Below, piece by piece: positions 8,730-17,587 of a stretch of 64,000 nucleotides of DNA; positions within the stretch are counted from its first letter, which is position 1, and the number at the start of each line of letters is the position of its first letter. Below the pieces are notes generated by a model. The model saw only the letters and a program-made list of their open reading frames with translations. It was not told the origin of the DNA and did no database searches. The position numbers were made by a program, and so were the translations under genes. Origin of the DNA: Deltaproteobacteria bacterium (GTDB taxonomy: Bacteria; Myxococcota; Kuafuiibacteriia; Kuafuiibacteriales; Kuafuiibacteriaceae); assembly GCA_016713425.1 (NCBI GenBank), contig JADJPE010000005.1:2542001-2606000 (forward strand), given 5' to 3'.

Positions 8730-9141
8730 TGCCCTATCCTCACGCCGACTCTACGTGCTGTCTCGGCTTGAGAAGCTCGGACATCGATGTAGAGGAGAGC
8801 GGATTCGACGTTACCGAAACGCGAGACGCAGCGATGGACTGCCCTCGAGGCACATCCCCCGCTTGAGCGGCCGAGGTCGACTCAAGTTGCTGGACATCGA
8901 CGAGTGCCCCGGCCATGTCTCTCAGGACTTGCTTCCAGTCCCGCTTCAACCCGCGTCTAGATCTCGCATCCACGAATGGAGGAGCGCTGGTAGCTGAGGA
9001 GCGGGCCTTCGGATCAGTTCGCACGCCAACCCCCGGCCGGGAGAGAATGTGCGGGGAACAGACCTTGCCATCCCGCCCACGCCACGCCTTCATGCGTAAC
9101 GGTTCCCTCAAGGGCATCTGGCTGAATGAGGTCGCGTGAAA
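8730..9141. other. Stretch without a convincing gene
   Basis: About 410 bp between the hypothetical gene and the IS66 remnant. The longest frame (8740-9117, minus, 125 codons) is Ser/Arg-rich without domain-like features and has no good ribosome site. I see no hairpin or repeat. It may be residue of the same insertion that left the transposase fragment. Confidence 0.5.
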
Positions 9142-9489
9142 TCATCGTCCGCGTGACTGACCGGTCCGCCACGGTCGCTCGTGGTGCATGAGATTCAGCG
9201 CGGTTCGTGGCATCTGCCCCGGTTTCGTGGGCGCGGGTCGCAGGACCTCCTCGAGGTAGTCAATATGATTGAGTCGATGCAGCGCGCAGGATGCGATCAA
9301 CGATCGGTACACGTTGTAGACCTCGAGCCCCGCCTTGGTCTCAAAGTGCATCCAGTTGTCGAGCCCCTTCTTCAACGATCGCAGCTCGCGCTCCGAGTCG
9401 TTGTTGTGCAACTTCAGGCGCGGATCTGCGAGGGTCGCTCGACGCGCATCGTGGAGGTTGGTCCCGTAGTTCAGCGCTGTTTCGATCCG
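9142..9489 (-). pseudogene. IS66-family transposase, C-terminal remnant
   Basis: About 85 residues (roughly 9238-9489) match the end of IS66 transposases. A helix before the last catalytic region (ALNYGTNLHDARR) is followed by DPRLKLHNNDSERELRSLKKG, the usual N-N-x-x-E-R-x-L-R motif with the terminal catalytic Glu, then NWMHF, then YRSLIASCALHRLNHIDYLEEVL. Everything N-terminal (catalytic Asp residues, zinc finger) is absent, and the frame upstream is not transposase-like. The last ~30 residues also diverge. No terminal inverted repeats or partner ORFs (tnpA/tnpB) were seen. It is a dead fragment. Confidence 0.75.
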
Positions 9490-9702
9490 GCCGCGAGGCT
9501 CGGCGTGATCGTGAACCGGACGCCGGCGATCTCGACCGAGCGCGCGCGGTCTCCCATTGAGCCACGCGAGATGCTGCGAGCCGGGTAGCCATTTCGTGAG
9601 GCAACGACGCCCACTTGGTAACAAAACGGGTGAGTCAATGCGGCTCCAGGGGCTGGCGGGCGACAACAACCCTTTGTGAGGGAACACGGGGACGCCACGA
9701 AG

Positions 9703-10116
9703 ATGTCGTTGAGCGCAGTCGACCTGATGATGCGGCGCAGCGCGATGACCTTGCTGCTCTGTGCACTTCCCGTGTTGGCTTGTCGGACGCAGGAGGCTGC
9801 CGTGGAGCAGTGCCTCAAAGCCGTCAACGACGCGCGGGCTGAAGGTTCCGATGTTTCTGCGGGTACTCTTGCTCGTCGCTGTGCAGATGTCTACGCAAGT
9901 GCAGGCTGTCAAGCGGCGCACCGAGATTTCGACCGCGCCCCCGTTGAGGCTCGGGTCAGCACCTTGGCAATGGCGTGCGCCAAGGCATACTGCCCGATCC
10001 TCGGACGAGACGCGTCAAAGCTCTGCTCGGAACCTGATCGCCTCTCGGTCGTGGCGTTGGGAGTGGCCTTCATCGACCTCCGGCGCGCCGCGTGGCGCCA
10101 TGATCTAGGCGCTTAA
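9703..10116 (+). CDS. Small cysteine-containing lipoprotein
   Basis: 137 aa from ATG 9703; in-frame ATGs at 9727 and 9730 give a shorter and more typical signal peptide (MRRSAM + hydrophobic core + VLAC lipobox), so the true start may be 9730. The mature part is ~110 residues and carries six further cysteines (at CLKA, RCAD, AGCQ, MACA, AYCP, LCSE), which suggests disulfide bonding in the periplasm. Family not recognised. It is followed 30 bp later by a 51-codon gene on the same strand. Confidence 0.65.
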   Translation: MSLSAVDLMMRRSAMTLLLCALPVLACRTQEAAVEQCLKAVNDARAEGSDVSAGTLARRCADVYASAGCQAAHRDFDRAPVEARVSTLAMACAKAYCPILGRDASKLCSEPDRLSVVALGVAFIDLRRAAWRHDLGA

Positions 10117-10146
10117 CTCGCAGGACGTCTCGAACGAGGAATGGCG

Positions 10147-10302
10147 ATGTCCGAAGAGGAAGCCATCCAGAGGATGAAGACCCGTCTCGACAAGCAGTTC
10201 AAGGAGATTCACCGGGAGTCTGCCGACTGGGAGAACCACGTCCACGAACGAACAAAGCCCAAGACCCGGGGCGAGGCCCTCGACGCCGGTTCCAAGTCCT
10301 AG
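10147..10302 (+). CDS. Very small helical protein, 51 aa
   Basis: ATG at 10147 follows a GAGGA element at 10136-10140 by 6 nt, which favours it over the ATG at 10141 that sits directly against the ribosome site. The product begins MSEEEAIQRMKTRLDKQF and is highly charged. A single long amphipathic helix is likely (residues ~2-32), followed by a basic tail. No signal peptide or membrane segment. No family recognised. It lies 30 bp downstream of the small lipoprotein gene, so the two may share a transcript. Confidence 0.6.
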   Translation: MSEEEAIQRMKTRLDKQFKEIHRESADWENHVHERTKPKTRGEALDAGSKS

Positions 10303-10482
10303 GTTCGCTCACCGGCCGGTAGGTGGCAGCGGCAGAGGATATCTTTGTCGCGGGCTGACGAACGCCGAGAGGTCGCGAACCGCTACTCTGGGCCGTACTT
10401 TCTAATATCATCGGCGAGCTGGCGGCAGGATGAGTGTGGCGACAAAATCTCAATACAAGCGATTCTGCGACGCCGGTTGAGC

Positions 10483-11718
10483 TCACATGGGTGAGGTTGA
10501 TTGCAGTTTCGTCACGAGTTCGTCGACGAGGCCGACGAACGCGCGTTCTTCACAGCCGCCGGTGACCGATGTGCCACCGACCGATGTGGCGCGTCGAAGA
10601 TCGTAGACAACTGTCGTGAGCACGCAGCTCTCCCCGATTCGCGCGAGCATCGTGGATAACGTTCGCTCGGCTGCCAGTTCTTTGCCGATCTCGATCTGAC
10701 AGGCTTCATCGTAGCACTCCTCGTAGGACTGTTGTTTGCTGGCGAGAAGGCGCGCCTTGAGTTCGGTTCTCGGGATGATCCGAAACTCCGGCACTGAGGC
10801 AACACGGGCCGCAAGGTAGTCGCTTAAGCGACTAAGCACGGCCCTGTCCATGTCGACACCGCGATCTTCGACATCGAAAACAGCGAGAACCGTGGCGGCC
10901 GTTGTTTGACGCTCGGCATCGTTCGCCGAACTGAGCACCCCGATCAAACCTCCATCCGGTGCGTTGTTTTCTGACGCCTTGTCGGTGTGTGCGATTCGTT
11001 TCTTGGACCTGCTTTCGGTGTTGGACGTGACCAGAAGTTGTCCTTCGGTGAGGCCAGGTGTCGACCACGTGCCCGCCCCACGATCGAATCGGAGCTGAGT
11101 GAGCGCATCATAGGCTGCGTGGCCAACGGTCTCGGCTGTGGGTTCGACAGTGACCTCCGAAACATCGCCATCTGCGGTTTGCAGAGCGACTTTAATCTCG
11201 GGTGGATCCGTAAACGCTTTGGTGGTCGCGGATGGACTGGCGAGCCATCGCGCGCCGCCTGAAATCGCCAGCGGTAGCCCGGTACTCAGGAGCGTAATGG
11301 CGCCCGTGAGCAGGCCAATGCTGCCAACGTTGGCGCCGTCCGATTCCTTGAGGTTCGAGATGGACATCGCCAACCCAATCGACCCCCCGGCCAAAGAGAG
11401 GACACCAAGGGCCGTGTGTAGTCTTGCATTCCGCAACTCTGCGGTTTCGGTCTTCTCGACGACGTGAGTGAACGGAATCGTGACTTTGGCGGGGGCATCT
11501 CCGATCAGTTCACCGTCGACGTACACCTTTTCGTGAGGCTTGGGCGGGTCGGTCTCGACTTGAAACTTGGCGGTGCCTGGCTTCTCGACGACGCGTGCCT
11601 TCAAAGTCGAGCACGCCGTCGTCGAGAAGAGACACGCGCACAGCAAAGCAAGAGAACGTCGCAGTCCTCGATGGGCGCTTTGGCGCTCACTTCGGCATAG
11701 ATGTATGGCTCGGCTCAC
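10483..11718 (-). CDS. PEGA/TolB-like lipoprotein with two hydrophobic segments
   Basis: 411 aa. Signal with lipobox TTAC (~35). A PEGA-like strand region follows (KPHEKVYVDGELIGDAPAKV). Two hydrophobic segments lie at ~100-120 and ~133-155. A middle linker leads to a C-terminal TolB/CsgG-like alpha/beta domain (VLAVFDVEDRG, LSDYLAARV, FRIIPRTELKARL, CYDEACQIEIGKELAAER), a module common in myxobacterial lipoproteins that sense or bind envelope components. The GTG start at 11718 overlaps the stop of the upstream lipoprotein gene (GTGA), indicating translational coupling. The exact role is unknown. Confidence 0.75.
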   Translation of the reverse strand: MSRAIHLCRSERQSAHRGLRRSLALLCACLFSTTACSTLKARVVEKPGTAKFQVETDPPKPHEKVYVDGELIGDAPAKVTIPFTHVVEKTETAELRNARLHTALGVLSLAGGSIGLAMSISNLKESDGANVGSIGLLTGAITLLSTGLPLAISGGARWLASPSATTKAFTDPPEIKVALQTADGDVSEVTVEPTAETVGHAAYDALTQLRFDRGAGTWSTPGLTEGQLLVTSNTESRSKKRIAHTDKASENNAPDGGLIGVLSSANDAERQTTAATVLAVFDVEDRGVDMDRAVLSRLSDYLAARVASVPEFRIIPRTELKARLLASKQQSYEECYDEACQIEIGKELAAERTLSTMLARIGESCVLTTVVYDLRRATSVGGTSVTGGCEERAFVGLVDELVTKLQSTSPM

Positions 11719-12464
11719 TGGGCGGCCGCTTCCTTTGACTCGGCGAGTGCTAGAACGGCTTGCTGCACCTTTTCCTCGGTGTAGGCTTCGAAGAGGTCAC
11801 CGATGGAGTTCTCGAGCACGCTTCGAAGTGCGAACCCAGGATCCTGCGTGGGTTCGCTCCGCGATTTGCCGGCATAGGTGAAGAGGTAGTCGGAACCCTG
11901 GGTTTCTTTGATTCCGAGGGACCAAGTCATCTCCGCATAACCCATCCCTCCGCCCACCACGACGATTTCTACGCGGTCGAGGCGAATCTCGACGTCGAGG
12001 CCGGTCCGGGGTGCGCGCGTGGTGGATGGAACCACGTCGACCAAGGCGAAGTAGTTTTGAAAAGCACTCTTGAGGTCGCGCTTGATGAAGACGTCCGCGT
12101 CGACAAGTTTGCCACCACGATTTTCGTTTTGGACAGACACTGGAATGATGGCTGGCGTCTTCTTGGCGTCGGTGATGAGGTGCAAAGGCGTGGAGCTCTT
12201 CTTACCCACCATCATTGCGGGCGGAGCGATGCTCAGGTCGCGGACCGAGATGGTTGACGACATGCAGCCGCCGAAGACAATGGATACGAACGCGACCGTG
12301 AAGGCCATGAGTGCACCTCGGCGGGTTCTGCGAGACCTCCGTGCAGTGTGTGTGGCTTTGCTCGGGGCCGAAGTCGAGGGGGCACCGAACGTTGCTCGGG
12401 GCGCCGGGTGTTGGGCTGGGGATCGGGCTTGGCTTTGGTTTTGGTTTTGGTTTTGGCTGTGCAT
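11715..12464 (-). CDS. Outer-membrane-type lipoprotein (hypothetical)
   Basis: 249 aa from ATG 12464, chosen because GAGGT lies a few bases upstream; ATG 12308 also has GAGGT and would give MAFTVAFVSIVFGGC without a basic n-region. From 12464 the product starts with a Gln/Asn tract (QNQNQNQSQ) encoded by ttttgg hexamers, then a basic run (RRSRRTRRG), a hydrophobic core and the FGGC lipobox. The mature domain (~200 aa) contains DVEIRLDRVEIVVVGGGMGYAEM and a C-terminal helix. The fold resembles small envelope lipoproteins of the YajG/LpoB kind, but this is only an impression. It is coupled to the PEGA/TolB-like lipoprotein downstream. Confidence 0.65.
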   Translation of the reverse strand: MHSQNQNQNQSQARSPAQHPAPRATFGAPSTSAPSKATHTARRSRRTRRGALMAFTVAFVSIVFGGCMSSTISVRDLSIAPPAMMVGKKSSTPLHLITDAKKTPAIIPVSVQNENRGGKLVDADVFIKRDLKSAFQNYFALVDVVPSTTRAPRTGLDVEIRLDRVEIVVVGGGMGYAEMTWSLGIKETQGSDYLFTYAGKSRSEPTQDPGFALRSVLENSIGDLFEAYTEEKVQQAVLALAESKEAAAQ

Positions 12465-12652
12465 GGGGACCTCGCTACAGCAACGAGGCCAGCCACCGCT
12501 ACGACACGTGTCGGAGTCTGCGCTTTGCTCGGATGTGCGCCGGATGGGGTTTGTGGGATTTGGCTCCTCAACCCGGTGCGGTTGATCGTGGCGAACTCGC
12601 CTTGACACCATCGCGAACTGCGTGACCTGTGGCAACGCATGCTCGGCTTGAG

Positions 12653-13531
12653 TTAAGCTATGCGGGCTCGGAGTGCTCCGAGGGCCGCGTCGTCGAGATG
12701 CACGTCCAGTTGGGGGAAGGCGATGACGATGCGCTCGGTCTTGAGTTTCCACCAAATGGCTTCGTGAAGATCGGACAGGGCGGGGCGGGCGCCCCAGGGG
12801 TCACTGATCCAAATCGATACTTCCCAGTTGACCGAGTTGTCGCCGAAGCCGGTGAGGATCACTTGCGAGAAGTGCTCCTTGACCGCCCAGCGTGCGCTGA
12901 AGTCGTGACTGACCTCGACGAGCGCCTGCTTGACCCTCGCCATATCTGAGTCATACGTGACCCCGACGGACGCTCGGATGCGATAGGTCGAGTCGGCGAA
13001 CGTGAAGTTCTTGACCGTGGTCTGGATGAGGGTCGCATTCGGAATGATAAGGTCCTCGCCATCGCGGGTTCGGGCAATGCTCGACCGGATGCCGATCTCG
13101 AGCACCTTGACGACGGTCCCCTCGACCTCGAGTACATCACCCGGTTTGATGGTTCGCTCCGCGAGAAGGATGACCCCGGCGACGAAATTCTGAGCGATGC
13201 TCTGCATCGCAAAACCGAAGCCCACCGAGATGATGGCACCGGCCGCGAACAGCGCGGTGAGATCGATGCCTGCGGTACTCAGCGCGATGCCGAAGCCGGT
13301 CAGCAGGACCGAGTAGTGAATGAGACCTTTGACGGTGCCAATGAACGCGGGGCGTTCACCTTTCCAGGTCAGAAGCCGGTCGGCGGTCTTGCGAAGGGCG
13401 CGCGACACCCAGAACGTCGCGACGATGACGACGGTGACGCTTGCCAGCGTGAATGGCGTGATCGAGGTATTGGAAACCTTGAACAGCTCGGTGTGCAGGA
13501 TCGCGCGAACGATCTCGAGGAAGTCTGTCAT
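12653..13531 (-). CDS. MscS-family mechanosensitive channel
   Basis: 292 aa, the size of small-conductance channels. Three membrane segments are visible (~25-46, ~68-88, ~93-118). The third holds the Gly/Ala-rich pore helix (GAIISVGFGFAMQSIAQNF), followed by the MscS beta domain with IKPGDVLEVEG and a VKVLEIGIRSSIARTRDGEDLIIPN strand set, then the C-terminal alpha/beta domain. Such channels release solutes during hypo-osmotic shock in the inner membrane. The ATG overlaps the stop of the DUF4340 gene by 4 bp (ATGA), so translation is coupled to the gld-type operon. Confidence 0.92.
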   Translation of the reverse strand: MTDFLEIVRAILHTELFKVSNTSITPFTLASVTVVIVATFWVSRALRKTADRLLTWKGERPAFIGTVKGLIHYSVLLTGFGIALSTAGIDLTALFAAGAIISVGFGFAMQSIAQNFVAGVILLAERTIKPGDVLEVEGTVVKVLEIGIRSSIARTRDGEDLIIPNATLIQTTVKNFTFADSTYRIRASVGVTYDSDMARVKQALVEVSHDFSARWAVKEHFSQVILTGFGDNSVNWEVSIWISDPWGARPALSDLHEAIWWKLKTERIVIAFPQLDVHLDDAALGALRARIA

Positions 13532-15084
13532 CCGGGATCTCCCCCCGATGGTGACGGCTGTTGATGCGCGGGCGACTCGTCGTCGATAAGGGATGCTGGC
13601 GTATCCGGGAGGATCGCGATCTTGGCTTCGGCGATCAAAGCCACCCGTGACGTGCCATCCAAGAGAGCGAAGCGCGTGTCTTCGTCTTCTCGGTTTCCGA
13701 TCGAGAGATTCGCCAGGTTCTCACCGCTTGCGCCGAAGAACCGGACGCTCCGCGCCGGAGGAACCAGGTGCCAGTCACGGAGCTGAGTCGACGAGGCCGC
13801 TGGGCCATGAAAGCGAACGGCTTTGAGCCGTGAATAGGTCCTGAGGATACTGTCGACCTTCCACACCTTGACCGGAGCTTCGCGCGGCGCGGTCATGCGC
13901 CAACCGGATGAATCTTCGGTTCGTTCGATGGCGAGCGTTCCCAGGGGCACGTCGAATTCGATGCGCGCGACGGCGTTTGGTTCGAAGCTGCACAGCGTTC
14001 GATCTTCGAAATACGCCTCCGACCGATCGAGCGCCTCGCGAATGAAGGCTGGGACGCGAAGACGAGACCCGGTGTTCTCGAGATACATGATGTTCGTATC
14101 GGTGCTGGCGTCGAGCCCGAGCCATGCATGGTAATGGTCGGTCTCAGGAGGATGGTGATGGCGCCGGGTGACGATCTCGATTTCGAAGATCGGAGGAGAC
14201 AGTTCGGCCTTGGCCGGAGGCTCGGCGGAGTGTGCCGCTGGGTGCTCGGACGGGGGCGCCACGAGAGACCTTGCGCGGGGTGAGCCGCCGGATGAACCGG
14301 CGGGGGAGGGGGAGGACGCGCTGGGTGGTGAGATGTTGTCGGCGAGAAAGGCCTCGACGCGCAGCCGCTCCGTGAGCGCAACCAGGAGGCTGCTCACGCG
14401 ATCCGGGTCGGCGACTTCTGGGCCCTTGGCGGATGCGAGCATCCAGACGTCGTCGTTGCCTCGTTGAATTCGGACCGAGCCTTCGGGACGCACGATGGCT
14501 ACCTCCGCGATCTCATCGGCTGAAATCGGAAACACGCGACGCTCGCGGAAAGCGTTCGCATCGCGGTCGATCGCGTCGACGACCGGCGTTTCAGCGAGCC
14601 CGATGCGTTGGCGGGTTTGGTCGGTGACCGGATACGCGTCGACCAGGGCATTTCTCGGGCCAAAGTACGCCGCGAAGTCGCCTTTCGTCGTCGAGACTTT
14701 CAGGCTGGCGATGGGTTTGTCGAGTCCGGCGGCCTCGAGGTCGGCCGGCGTGGCGTCGGTGGTGGGGGTCTCGCGCAGTCGCAGGACCGAAAGATGGCTC
14801 AGTGCTTGCTCGATGGCTCGTGAGTCTGCCGGCCACGTGAACGGCGCAGTGATTCGAAAGCTTCCGTCGGTCTCGCGCTCGAAGGTGAGCGTCGCACCGC
14901 GCGCGAAGAGTTCGGCGCGTTGCACATGGTCTCGGCCGAAATGAAAGAGTCGCCTCGATTCCTTTTCTTCGTGCGCGCGCTCGACCCGCGTCGATATGTT
15001 CGTCGTGTATGTATAGATCGCCAGGGCACCCGGCACCCCGCCGGCGAAGAGCGCAGTGAGCAGCATACGGTGGACGCGCTTCAC
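13528..15084 (-). CDS. DUF4340 protein, partner of the Gld-type ABC system
   Basis: 518 aa. One N-terminal membrane segment (~7-28) is followed by a large periplasmic region with two DUF4340-like repeats: RAELFARGATLTFERETDGSFRIT... (~55-200) and ARIEFDVPLGTLAIERTEDS... (~360-480). A low-complexity Ser/Pro/Gly linker (~255-295) separates them. DUF4340 genes regularly sit directly after gldG-like genes, as here (8 bp spacing), so the protein probably works with the ABC system, perhaps as an envelope-side subunit. The 3' end overlaps the mscS start. Confidence 0.85.
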   Translation of the reverse strand: MKRVHRMLLTALFAGGVPGALAIYTYTTNISTRVERAHEEKESRRLFHFGRDHVQRAELFARGATLTFERETDGSFRITAPFTWPADSRAIEQALSHLSVLRLRETPTTDATPADLEAAGLDKPIASLKVSTTKGDFAAYFGPRNALVDAYPVTDQTRQRIGLAETPVVDAIDRDANAFRERRVFPISADEIAEVAIVRPEGSVRIQRGNDDVWMLASAKGPEVADPDRVSSLLVALTERLRVEAFLADNISPPSASSPSPAGSSGGSPRARSLVAPPSEHPAAHSAEPPAKAELSPPIFEIEIVTRRHHHPPETDHYHAWLGLDASTDTNIMYLENTGSRLRVPAFIREALDRSEAYFEDRTLCSFEPNAVARIEFDVPLGTLAIERTEDSSGWRMTAPREAPVKVWKVDSILRTYSRLKAVRFHGPAASSTQLRDWHLVPPARSVRFFGASGENLANLSIGNREDEDTRFALLDGTSRVALIAEAKIAILPDTPASLIDDESPAHQQPSPSGGDPG

Positions 15085-15092
15085 GGATGCAC

Positions 15093-16697
15093 CTACTTCC
15101 TACGGCGGATCGCCCAGACCGAAAAGCCGAAGGCGATGATGAGGAGCGGCAAGAGATTCACAGAGAAGAACGTGATGCCGTAGCTCTCGAATTCGGTGAG
15201 CGGCAAGCGCGATGCGCCGCGTCTTGGGGGCCGGATGGTGATCGAGTCATCGTCGCCGGCGAGCCATCGCGTGCTGTTCAGGAACAAATCAACGTTGCCT
15301 TTGACGACCGAGAAGCGGTTCGTCGCAAAGTGGTGGTCACCGAAGACGACCAGACGCGATTCATCAGACAACTTCCGCGGGTTGCCGGCTGTCTTCCGTG
15401 TGATCGCGAGGGCGATGGGAACTGGACCCGGGATGTCGTTTTCATCGCGCGCTTGTTCGCCGCCCTCCCGATAATGCGTCTCGCCCCAGCTCGTGGGGCT
15501 CGTTCTTACGAGGGTCGTGACCGTCAGGTTCGCGAGCCCAAGCATAGGCTCGACGCTTCGCGTCCGGAAGAAGAGGGCGGCGGTGTTCTTGAGCGGTCGC
15601 GTGATCGGGTGCTCTTCGAACGACTGGACGATTGGGGCCTCGGCTCCGAATTCTTTGGAGACCGCGATCGGATTCGCCTCGACGACGAGGTCGTCGTTCA
15701 CGCGTACACCATTTCGGCGCCAGACCTGATCGAGGCCAAGCTCGATCCCTGGCTCGAGCAAGAAGAACATGCGCCCCCCGCGGTCTAGCCACGCTCTCAG
15801 CGCGTCGACCTCGGCTTTGAAGAACGGCGACTGGGCACCGCCCACGATGACGACCGAGGCATCGTCGGGGACGTTCTCGCGATCGAGGAGAGAGAGCGTT
15901 GCGACCTGGTAGCCGTCGTTGCGCAGGCTGTTTGCGAGGTTGCCGAAGCCATCCGGCGAAGCCGTATCATCGACGGATGGCTCCTCGTGCCCCAAGAGGA
16001 AGTACACCTTCTTCGGGCCTCGGGTCCCCACTCGGATGAGCGCGTTGGTGACCGCCTCTTCGGTGGGGATTTCGATCTTGGTCCAGTTGTCTTCCGGGCC
16101 GACGACGACGAGGCGCGGGCTCCCTTGCGTGAGTTTGTAGCGGGTGACGAGCTCGCTCGGCGCGGAGTCTGGATTGACGAAGGAGAGCTCGATCTTGTCC
16201 GTATGCTTTTGATAGAGCTCAAGCACACCCTTGACGACGAGGCGGTCGTCGTCCGTCGGTTTGAAGAAACCGATGAACTTCACGGTGTTCTTGAGGTTGG
16301 CTGCCGCAGCGACCGATTGTTCGTGGAGCGTGTAGAGGTGGTCCTTCGTGAGATCCCACTCGGTGTTTCGAGTCGCCGCCAGGTAGTTGAGTGTGATCGC
16401 GCCAAGAATCACACCCACCACCGTGATGAGCTCGAGGACGAAGATCCCCGACGAGCGCAGCCCGACGCGACGCCCGATCGACCGACGGTTCGTGATGACG
16501 TAGAGCAGCAAACCGGCGAGGCCGGCGAAGACGTTTGCGAGCCCCAAGGCGAGGACGCTCGGGTCGAGCGCGTAGAGCACGAAACCGAAGGCGATCGCGG
16601 TGGCACCGACGACGCCGGCGACGAGGCCGACGGTTTCGATACGTGACCGCTCGGGGAGCGCGCCTTCGGCGGAACGTGTGGTGTCTGAGTTCTGCAT
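15093..16697 (-). CDS. gldG: GldG-like auxiliary protein of an ABC transporter
   Basis: 534 aa from ATG 16697, which follows GGAG by 7 nt. Three membrane segments come first (~22-42, ~46-66, ~83-105). A long periplasmic part follows: the GldG/ABC_transp_aux domain with NTEWDLTKDHLYTLHEQSV, a VKFIGFFKPTDDD strand, KKVYFLLGHEEPS and LDRGGRMFFLLEPG, and a DESRLVVFGDHHFATN segment. A C-terminal membrane segment closes the protein (~508-528). GldG, GldF and GldA form an ABC complex first known from Bacteroidetes gliding but widespread elsewhere; the substrate is not known. Order gldA-gldF-gldG-DUF4340 is conserved here. Confidence 0.88.
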   Translation of the reverse strand: MQNSDTTRSAEGALPERSRIETVGLVAGVVGATAIAFGFVLYALDPSVLALGLANVFAGLAGLLLYVITNRRSIGRRVGLRSSGIFVLELITVVGVILGAITLNYLAATRNTEWDLTKDHLYTLHEQSVAAAANLKNTVKFIGFFKPTDDDRLVVKGVLELYQKHTDKIELSFVNPDSAPSELVTRYKLTQGSPRLVVVGPEDNWTKIEIPTEEAVTNALIRVGTRGPKKVYFLLGHEEPSVDDTASPDGFGNLANSLRNDGYQVATLSLLDRENVPDDASVVIVGGAQSPFFKAEVDALRAWLDRGGRMFFLLEPGIELGLDQVWRRNGVRVNDDLVVEANPIAVSKEFGAEAPIVQSFEEHPITRPLKNTAALFFRTRSVEPMLGLANLTVTTLVRTSPTSWGETHYREGGEQARDENDIPGPVPIALAITRKTAGNPRKLSDESRLVVFGDHHFATNRFSVVKGNVDLFLNSTRWLAGDDDSITIRPPRRGASRLPLTEFESYGITFFSVNLLPLLIIAFGFSVWAIRRRK

Positions 16698-16716
16698 CTT
16701 CTTACTCCACCGCCCG

Positions 16717-17511
16717 TCACCGCCACCGATGAGATTCGACGACCCGAAGCGTAAGGACCAAGAAGACCACGGAGAACGTCGTGAAATATGTGAGGTCCGC
16801 GATGTGGAGCCGGCCCCGTACGCCACGCGCGACATGTGCGAGGGGGCCAAGGAATTCGACGAGCGTCTGCCAGTCGCCCTCGAGCCGGGACGCGAAGCTG
16901 GGGAGTAGGCAGAGGATGAGAAGCCAGGCAAACGTGAGCAAGGCTGCGACGACCTGAGACTCAGTGAGCGCAGAGATGAAGAGGCCGATGGCCGTGAACA
17001 TGACTCCGAGGAGCACGATCACGAGGCTCCCCGAGAACACCGGTGCCCATTCGACGCTGCTTCCGCCGCCTGTGCTCACCCCGTAGATGTGGAGGATCAG
17101 CGGGTAGATCGCGGGAAGCACCCCCATACACACCACCAGCACCGAAGCGCCCAGGAACTTGCCAACCACCATGTCGAGGGAGGTGATCGGCGCGGTCATC
17201 AGGAGTTCGAACGTTCGGTTCGACTTCTCCTCGGCGAACAGGCGCATTGTCAGGAAGGGCACGAAGAACAAGAACATCCAGCCGGCTGTCGAGAGCATCG
17301 GGGAGATGATTGCGTCATTGAAGTTCAGTTGCTCGAGGAGATCTGGCTTCTGTTGGGCCAGGTAGAGCTCGGTGTACTGCTGGAAGCGATTGACCGATGT
17401 GATGAACAATAGGCCCATGACGAAGGTGTACGCCCCGAAAGCAACATAGCCGATCGTCGTCGTGAAGTAGATCGAAAGCTCTTTGCGCGCGATCGTAAGG
17501 ATGCCTGTCAT
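16717..17511 (-). CDS. gldF: GldF-like ABC-2 permease
   Basis: 264 aa from ATG 17511 (the open frame extends further, but the conserved MTGILTIARKELSIYFTT start begins here). Six hydrophobic segments fit an ABC-2 type permease; between the first two is a FAEEKSNRTFELLMTAPIT loop characteristic of this family. Inner-membrane component pairing with the ATPase encoded just upstream (76 bp) and with GldG downstream (19 bp). Confidence 0.9.
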   Translation of the reverse strand: MTGILTIARKELSIYFTTTIGYVAFGAYTFVMGLLFITSVNRFQQYTELYLAQQKPDLLEQLNFNDAIISPMLSTAGWMFLFFVPFLTMRLFAEEKSNRTFELLMTAPITSLDMVVGKFLGASVLVVCMGVLPAIYPLILHIYGVSTGGGSSVEWAPVFSGSLVIVLLGVMFTAIGLFISALTESQVVAALLTFAWLLILCLLPSFASRLEGDWQTLVEFLGPLAHVARGVRGRLHIADLTYFTTFSVVFLVLTLRVVESHRWR

Positions 17512-17587
17512 CGATGGTCCCGCTTTCTCCCTTGCTTGCCTGCTTGCTTCACGCCTGCACTCGTCGGACCCAATCGCCTTGCGCAGC

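Noticed and set aside
8740..9117. 125-codon minus-strand frame beside the IS66 remnant
   Set aside because: Ser/Arg-rich, no ribosome site, no recognisable fold; left as unassigned stretch.
9490..9921. Upstream continuation of the IS66 frame as a longer transposase
   Set aside because: Residues there do not resemble IS66 and the stretch overlaps the small lipoprotein start; only the last ~85 residues are transposase-like.
11831..11858. Inverted repeat gcgaacccaggatcctgcgtgggttcgc
   Set aside because: Lies inside a lipoprotein gene, so it is more likely a chance palindrome in coding DNA than a terminator.
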